Source: Acidimicrobiales bacterium
Lineage (GTDB): Bacteria > Actinomycetota > Acidimicrobiia > Acidimicrobiales > Ilumatobacteraceae
Assembly: GCA_030833305.1 (NCBI GenBank)
Contig: JAURHL010000068.1
Coordinates: 1-9,577 of the forward strand
Reading direction: 5' to 3'
Length of the DNA stretch: 9,577 bases
Under the pieces are notes generated by a model. That model saw only the letters and a program-made list of their open reading frames with translations, did not search any database and was not told the origin of the DNA. Positions 5,960 through 9,577 of this stretch are shown here, piece by piece; position 1 is the stretch's first letter, and each line of letters starts with the position of its first letter. The position numbers and the translations under genes are program-made.

Positions 5960-7101
5960 TTCACGCGCAACGCGCGCAGGAACTTCTTGCGGGGCTTGTT
6001 GTCCTCGGCGATCTTGCGCGCGATCTCGTGGAACGCGCGACCCAGTTCGCTCTCGGGCGCCACGGCGGCGATGGGCTTGCCGTCGTCGCCGCCTTCACGC
6101 AACGCCTGCACCAGCGGGAGCTGACCGAGCAAAGGAACACCGAGTTCCTCGGCCAACTCGGCGCCTCCGCCACTGCCGAACAACTCGTAGCGCTTGCCGT
6201 CGTCACCGGTGAACCAGCTCATGTTCTCGATGATGCCCTTCACGGGCAGACCCACCTTGGTGGCCATGGCCGCCGACAGTCGTGCCACCTTCTGGGCCGC
6301 CTGTTGCGGCGTGGTGACCACGTACACCTCGCCCTTGGGCAGGTACTGGCTCAGTGACAACGCGATGTCACCGGTGCCGGGCGGCATGTCGATCAGCAAG
6401 AAGTCGGGTTCGTCCCAGAACACATCAGTGAGGAACTGCTCGAGCGCCTTGTGCAACATCGGCCCGCGCCACACGACGGCTTGTCCGTCGGGAACGAAAT
6501 AGCCGATGGAGATGCAACGCACCCCGAACGATTCCGACGGCAACAACATGCGATCGATCGCCACCGGATCGGCCGACGCACCGAGCATGCGCGGAATGGA
6601 GTACCCGTAGATGTCGGCGTCGAGGACGCCCACCGAGTAACCCTGCGCGGCGAGCGCCACCGCGAGGTTGGTGGTGACGCTGCTCTTGCCCACGCCACCC
6701 TTGCCCGACGAGATGAGCAACGGACGCGTCTTGCTCTCGGGTTCGGCGAAGGGCACCTTGCGTCCCTCGGCGTGCCCGTGGGCGTGACCATGACCCGCCG
6801 TGGCGGCCGGATCACCGTGCAACTTCTTGCGCAGTTCCTCGCGATCGTCGTCGGTCATCACGGTGAACTCGAGATCGACCTTGCCGGCGCCCACCAACGG
6901 TTCGACGGCGCTCTTCACGCGGTTCGTGATCTCGTTGCGAAGCGGGCAACCAGCCACCGTGAGCGCCACCAAGATGGCGGCACGACCGTCGGCGGAAATG
7001 TCGACGGTGCGCAGCATGCCGATGTCGACGATGGAGCGATGGAGTTCTGGATCTTCGACCGGACGCAGGGCTTCGACGACCTGCTCGCGTGTGACGGACA
7101 T
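5956..7101 (-). CDS. mrp: Mrp/ApbC iron-sulfur cluster carrier ATPase
   Basis: This P-loop ATPase of the Mrp/NBP35 family carries and delivers Fe-S clusters in the cytosol. The 381 residues have an N-terminal MIP18 (DUF59) domain (about 5-90) with DPELHRSIVDIGML and TVAGCPLRNEI, including the conserved C52. A linker rich in His (HGHAHGH, 104-110) follows, then the ATPase domain. The deviant Walker A is SSGKGGVGKSS (GKGGVGKS 133-140, signature K134), switch I is DADIYGYSIPRML from 161, and Walker B is LLIDMPPGTGD (235-245). After IENMSWFT (291-298) most bacterial homologues have CxxC, the cluster-binding pair at the dimer interface. Here the sequence is GDDGKRYE. As I recall, M. tuberculosis Mrp also lacks it. 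A GGGAG motif (7111-7115 on the minus strand) lies 9 bases before the ATG. It is divergent from an Fe-S-type regulator. Confidence 0.95.
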   Translation of the reverse strand: MSVTREQVVEALRPVEDPELHRSIVDIGMLRTVDISADGRAAILVALTVAGCPLRNEITNRVKSAVEPLVGAGKVDLEFTVMTDDDREELRKKLHGDPAATAGHGHAHGHAEGRKVPFAEPESKTRPLLISSGKGGVGKSSVTTNLAVALAAQGYSVGVLDADIYGYSIPRMLGASADPVAIDRMLLPSESFGVRCISIGYFVPDGQAVVWRGPMLHKALEQFLTDVFWDEPDFLLIDMPPGTGDIALSLSQYLPKGEVYVVTTPQQAAQKVARLSAAMATKVGLPVKGIIENMSWFTGDDGKRYELFGSGGGAELAEELGVPLLGQLPLVQALREGGDDGKPIAAVAPESELGRAFHEIARKIAEDNKPRKKFLRALRVN

Positions 7102-7142
7102 GGGTGGGGGCTCCCGACTTCAGAATTTGCACTACGGCGATA

Positions 7143-7153
7143 GGTAGAATACC
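7143..7153. promoter_or_regulatory. Palindrome over overlapping divergent -10 boxes; candidate operator
   Basis: The 11 bases GGTAGAATACC form a perfect inverted repeat (GGTA-N3-TACC) in the 55-bp spacer (7102-7156) between mrp and the regulator. On the plus strand it contains TAGAAT (7145-7150), 6 bases before the regulator's GTG, so that message is probably leaderless. On the minus strand it contains TATTCT (7151-7146), a possible -10 for mrp with a leader of about 38 nt. One bound protein could block both. The -10 for the regulator is the best-supported part; the operator role is inference. It does not match the SufR sites I know (CAAC-N6-GTTG in cyanobacteria). Confidence 0.45.
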
Positions 7154-7156
7154 GGC

Positions 7157-7933
7157 GTGTCCACGAGCCGCTCCATCCCGAGCCCCTCGACCGGCGGCGG
7201 TCAGCCGTCACCGACTCCGGTGACGTCCTCGTCGAACGGCTCGTTCACCGCCACCGTGGCCGCCATCACCAACGCGTTCGGTGATCCCACACGTCGGGCG
7301 ATCTATTTGTTCGTCCGCGGCTGCGAGAGCGGCGTCACCGCCGCCGATGTGGCATCCGAGTTCGGTTTGCACCCCAACGTGGCGCGTCATCACCTCGACA
7401 AGTTGGCGGTGGGCGGCTACGTGGAAGTGGCCGTCGCGCGTGTCGCCGGAGGCGGAGCGGGTCGTCCCTCGAAGCGGTACACGGCGGTGGCTGAACTGCC
7501 CATGAGCGAGTTCCCGGTGCGCAGTGACGACCTGGTGCTCAGTCTCTTGGGCAAGACATTGGCGCTGTTGCCCGCCGAGCGCGCCGAGAGCATCGCCGAG
7601 GAAGTCGGACATGAATACGGACGGGCCATGGCGGCGGCCATGACTGGTTCGGATTTGGCGGCGGGTCAGCGCAGTCTGCGTTCCGCCATGCAAGCCGTGG
7701 CCGATGCGCTCACCGCGCACGGTTTCGCCGCGCACACCGAAAAGCGCAACAACCAGTTGCGCATCATCAACAACCATTGCCCGTTCGGTGATGTGGCCAT
7801 CGAACACCCGGTCATCTGCGCCGTCGATCGCGGCATGGTGAAGGGCATGTTGGCCGCCCTCTACGGAGATGCCGACGTGTCCACCACCGAATCGCTGCCG
7901 CAAGGCAACACCTTTTGCGCGACTGCGGTCTGA
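7157..7933 (+). CDS. Winged-helix regulator with C-terminal cysteines, SufR-like
   Basis: This 258-residue protein begins with a disordered Ser/Pro/Thr-rich tail (1-28). An ArsR/MarR-like winged helix follows (about 33-112): FGDPTRRAIYLFV, the helix-turn-helix GVTAADVASEFGLHPNVARH and the wing GGGAGRPSKRY. A helical region (120-190) leads to a C-terminal cysteine domain with NNHCPF (C208), EHPVICAVDRGMVKGML (C221) and GNTFC (C254). This layout resembles SufR, the 4Fe-4S repressor of suf genes, and related actinobacterial regulators. The three late cysteines could bind a cluster or another metal. Spacing differs from cyanobacterial SufR, so the ligand is not certain. Divergence from mrp, an Fe-S carrier gene, supports an Fe-S theme. 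The GTG at 7157 was chosen because TAGAAT lies 6 bases upstream and no Shine-Dalgarno is present. It probably controls its own promoter. Confidence 0.75.
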   Translation: MSTSRSIPSPSTGGGQPSPTPVTSSSNGSFTATVAAITNAFGDPTRRAIYLFVRGCESGVTAADVASEFGLHPNVARHHLDKLAVGGYVEVAVARVAGGGAGRPSKRYTAVAELPMSEFPVRSDDLVLSLLGKTLALLPAERAESIAEEVGHEYGRAMAAAMTGSDLAAGQRSLRSAMQAVADALTAHGFAAHTEKRNNQLRIINNHCPFGDVAIEHPVICAVDRGMVKGMLAALYGDADVSTTESLPQGNTFCATAV

Positions 7934-7947
7934 CCACGCTCGAGCGG

Positions 7948-7953
7948 TAGCGT
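7948..7953 (+). promoter_or_regulatory. Possible -10 box for the DUF3107 gene
   Basis: TAGCGT fits TANNNT and would start a transcript near 7960, giving a leader of about 24 nt that contains the GGAGG at 7973-7977. It lies in the 50-bp spacer after the regulator stop. Without it the gene would depend on read-through from the regulator. No -35 is clear. Confidence 0.3.
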
Positions 7954-7983
7954 CTCATCGAACATCGGTTCCGGAGGAACATC

Positions 7984-8214
7984 GTGGACATTCGTATCGG
8001 CGTCACCCAAGCAGCGCGGGAGATCTCCCTCGAGCAGTCCGACGACGAGCGCGATGCGACCAAGGCCAAGGTGGAGGCCGCCCTGTCGGGTGCGGTCGAC
8101 GTTCTGTGGTTGGTCGACAAGAAGGGTCGCACCGTGGGTGTGGCGGCCGCCAAGATCGCCTACGTGGAAATCGGCTCCACCGAGGGCGAACGGCGCATGG
8201 GTTTCGGCGCGTAG
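7984..8214 (+). CDS. DUF3107 family small protein
   Basis: This 76-residue acidic cytosolic protein matches the actinobacterial DUF3107 family. It has an N-terminal strand MDIRIGVTQAAREISLE, a central helix, and the family's conserved end: VDKKGRTVGVAAAKIAYVEIG, then RRMGFGA. I recall it as universal in actinobacteria (Rv3208A in M. tuberculosis) with no known function. The motif KIAYVEIG suggests a small alpha/beta fold; no catalytic residues stand out. GTG at 7984 is well supported by GGAGG (7973-7977), 6 bases upstream, the strongest ribosome binding site in the window. The last codons and the TAG stop (8212-8214) lie inside the first copy of a 24-bp repeat. It is followed 81 bp later by pdtaS on the same strand. 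Confidence 0.9.
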   Translation: MDIRIGVTQAAREISLEQSDDERDATKAKVEAALSGAVDVLWLVDKKGRTVGVAAAKIAYVEIGSTEGERRMGFGA

Positions 8215-8255
8215 CCGAACCCGGTTTTCGTTTTCGGCGCGTAGCCGAACCCGGT
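8202..8255. repeat. Two 24-bp perfect direct repeats, each with a hairpin
   Basis: Bases 8202-8225 and 8232-8255 are identical, with a 6-bp spacer (TTTCGT) and a 30-bp period. Bases just outside both copies differ, so 24 bp is the exact unit. Each copy holds TTCGGCGCGTAGCCGAA (8203-8219 and 8233-8249), a perfect 6-bp stem with a 5-base loop, followed by CCCGGT. The first copy encodes the final FGA and TAG stop of the DUF3107 gene, so the repeat is joined to a coding end. Translations across it (FRRVAEPG forward, GFGYAPKTKT reverse) look like chance repeats. Origin could be tandem duplication of the gene end or a dispersed hairpin element. Confidence 0.9.
8203..8234 (+). terminator. Possible terminator or processing hairpin after DUF3107
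   Basis: The first repeat forms a 6-bp GC-rich stem (TTCGGC with GCCGAA, loop GCGTA). CCCGG follows, then the T-rich stretch TTTTCGTTTT (8225-8234). The T run is interrupted and 5 bases away from the stem, so termination would be weak. It may instead protect the 3' end of the DUF3107 message. The stop codon lies in the loop/stem, so translating ribosomes would melt it. Confidence 0.35.
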
Positions 8256-8282
8256 ATGACCTTGCCGGTCGCTCCGGTGGGG

Positions 8283-8288
8283 CAGACT
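8283..8288 (+). promoter_or_regulatory. Putative -10 box of leaderless pdtaS transcript
   Basis: CAGACT ends 7 bases before the pdtaS ATG at 8296, and no clear Shine-Dalgarno lies between. The same hexamer, also followed by a pyrimidine and G, precedes the molybdoenzyme start. It differs from TANNNT at the first base. If real, pdtaS has its own promoter after the hairpin repeats. Confidence 0.35.
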
Positions 8289-8295
8289 CGTAGGC

Positions 8296-9577
8296 ATGGC
8301 GACACTTGCCGAGATCATCCGCCAGCACACCGAGATCTCCAAAGAGGACACGGCCCATCTGCAACAGCTGATCGGCGAGTGGGGCATGCTGGCCGACCTC
8401 TGTTTCGCCGACATGATCTTGTACCTGCCCGTCGACGACGGTCGTTGGGTCGTCGGTGCCCAGGTTCGCCCGGCCACCGGACAAACCATCTATCGCACCG
8501 ACTTGGTCGACACCGAGGCGAACGCCGATGAGATGACCTTGCTCGCCGACGCTTTGCGATCCGGAACCATTCGCGAGGGCGAGTTGCACAAGCAGGGGAT
8601 GGGCGACTCGGTTCACGTGTTGGCCATTCCGGTGCGTGGCGAGAACGGCCCGGTGGCGGTGCTCACGCGGGAATGGAGTTCGAAGACCAGTCGTCAGCCC
8701 GGTGAACTCGAGCGCACGTATCTGTCCATCTTCCAACGTTTCGCCGAGATGGTGGCGCAAGGTTCGTTCCCGTTCGCCGGTCGCGCCGCCGATTTATCGG
8801 CCGCTCCTCGCGTTGGCGACGGAGCGATCGTTCTCGACGACAGCGCGGTCATCCGTTACGCGTCGCCGAACGCCGTGTCGGCGTTGCACCGTGTGGGAAT
8901 CACGTCGAACGTCATCGGACAGGCGTTGAGTGAACTCGGTTTCGCCGACAGTCCGGTGCGTCAAGCGTTCGAGCGGATGGAGCCGGTCATCGAGGAGTTC
9001 GACCAAACGTCCGACGTGACGTTGCTCGTTCGTTGTATTCCCATCGTCTCCGACGAGATCGTGACCGGAGCAATGTTGCTCATCCGCGATGTCACCGAAG
9101 TTCGCCGACGGGATCGCATGCTCTTGTCGAAGGATGCGACCATTCGCGAGATTCACCACCGCGTGAAGAACAACCTGCAGACCATCTCGTCACTTCTGCG
9201 TTTGCAGGCGCGCCGTCTGGAGTCCCCCGAAGCCAAGGCCGCAGTGCAAGAGAGCGTGCGTCGTATTCGCACCATCGCTCTGGTGCACGAAACCCTGTCG
9301 CGCGAACCCGGTGACGATGTGGCCTTCATCGAAATCGTGCGCCCCCTGATGCGCTTGGCCGAGGAAGGTCTGCAATCACCCGATCGCCCGGTGCGTTTCA
9401 TGGTGCAAGGTGACGGCGGCCGTTTGCCCGCCACCATCGCGACGCCATTGTCGGTGGTGCTCACCGAACTTCTGCAGAACGCCGTCGATCACGGATTCCC
9501 CGAAGGAAGCGACGGCGGAACCGTGGTGGTCGACCTGGGCGGTGACGACGACGAGATCGAGATCCGCGTGGTGAACG
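8296..9577 (+). CDS. pdtaS: PdtaS-type sensor histidine kinase, 3'-truncated by window edge
   Basis: PdtaS is a soluble sensor kinase that phosphorylates PdtaR, an RNA-binding ANTAR antiterminator. The 427 visible residues include an N-terminal GAF-like sensor domain (about 1-150), a PAS domain (about 175-275, VLDDSAVIRYASPNAVSALH through LLIRDVTEVRRRDR), the HisKA_2 domain with EIHHRVKNNLQTISSLLRLQ (286-305; phosphoacceptor expected to be H288) and the start of the ATP-binding domain with N-box ELLQNAVDHGF (N395). No membrane segment is seen. From memory it aligns with M. tuberculosis Rv3220c along its whole length, including the start MATLAEII, which fixes the ATG at 8296. That protein is 501 residues, so about 70 residues with the G boxes lie beyond the window. 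Residues 53 and 57, cysteines in the M. tuberculosis protein, are valines here. Confidence 0.93.
   Translation, partial: MATLAEIIRQHTEISKEDTAHLQQLIGEWGMLADLCFADMILYLPVDDGRWVVGAQVRPATGQTIYRTDLVDTEANADEMTLLADALRSGTIREGELHKQGMGDSVHVLAIPVRGENGPVAVLTREWSSKTSRQPGELERTYLSIFQRFAEMVAQGSFPFAGRAADLSAAPRVGDGAIVLDDSAVIRYASPNAVSALHRVGITSNVIGQALSELGFADSPVRQAFERMEPVIEEFDQTSDVTLLVRCIPIVSDEIVTGAMLLIRDVTEVRRRDRMLLSKDATIREIHHRVKNNLQTISSLLRLQARRLESPEAKAAVQESVRRIRTIALVHETLSREPGDDVAFIEIVRPLMRLAEEGLQSPDRPVRFMVQGDGGRLPATIATPLSVVLTELLQNAVDHGFPEGSDGGTVVVDLGGDDDEIEIRVVN

Noticed and set aside
7127..7132. TTGCAC as -35 box for the regulator
   Set aside because: The spacer to TAGAAT is only 12 bp, too short for a sigma-70-type promoter.
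7937..7946. Palindrome CGCTCGAGCG after the regulator stop
   Set aside because: It is a 10-bp loop-less palindrome in GC-rich DNA, with no T run, so not a terminator. Chance is a fair explanation.
8202..8255. Minimal CRISPR array
   Set aside because: There are only two repeats, the spacer is 6 bp, one repeat is part of a gene end, and no cas gene is present.
8160..8489. Minus-strand frame with repeated GFGYAPKTKTGFGYAPKP
   Set aside because: The repeat peptide comes from the 24-bp DNA repeat, and the frame otherwise lies antisense to pdtaS and DUF3107 with no start signal.
1..9577. A novel defence, mobile or secondary-metabolism system
   Set aside because: All genes belong to known housekeeping or regulatory families, and no transposase, integrase, toxin-antitoxin or nuclease cluster was seen on either strand.

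Overview
The window is dense, GC-rich chromosomal sequence of an actinobacterium, most likely of the Acidimicrobiia type. The evidence for this is the GC-rich codon use and frequent GTG starts (7 of the 11 complete genes with visible starts). A PdtaS-type histidine kinase, a DUF3107 protein and an Mrp ATPase lacking the usual CxxC also point this way. The assignment comes from gene content and recalled family sequences, not from a search.

Positions 1-4794 hold one plus-strand operon for System I cytochrome c maturation, cut at its left end: ccmC (3' part), ccmD, ccmE, ccmF, ccmG, ccmH and a ccmI-like TPR gene. Every junction inside it overlaps by 1 to 19 bases, so translation is probably coupled. 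Together these genes deliver haem across the membrane (CcmC/D), hold it covalently (CcmE), reduce apocytochrome thiols (CcmG/H) and ligate haem (CcmF/H/I). System I is unexpected here, because the best-studied actinobacteria use System II.

Positions 4798-7101 hold three short transcription units. A SixA-type histidine phosphatase (minus) converges on ccmI with 3 bp between stops. It diverges from a cytosolic sulfite-oxidase-fold molybdoenzyme (plus), which converges on mrp/apbC (minus); those two genes end in one shared CTAG. Mrp diverges from a winged-helix regulator with C-terminal cysteines resembling SufR (7157-7933). The 55-bp spacer between them carries a palindrome over the likely -10 boxes, which suggests an iron-sulfur regulatory pair.

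Positions 7984-9577 hold a DUF3107 gene with a strong Shine-Dalgarno, then a pair of 24-bp direct repeats, each containing a perfect hairpin; the first copy supplies the stop codon of the DUF3107 gene. The sensor kinase gene pdtaS follows and runs off the right edge. Four genes in the window have a TANNNT-like or related hexamer only 6-7 bases before the start codon, as expected for leaderless transcripts.

I see no mobile element, CRISPR array, RNA gene or defence system, and no gap over 300 bp without a gene. Most of the window is housekeeping. The items most worth a second look are the hairpin repeat, the System I operon with its variant CcmE and CcmH, the regulator/mrp control region and the PdtaS sensor without the copper/NO cysteines.
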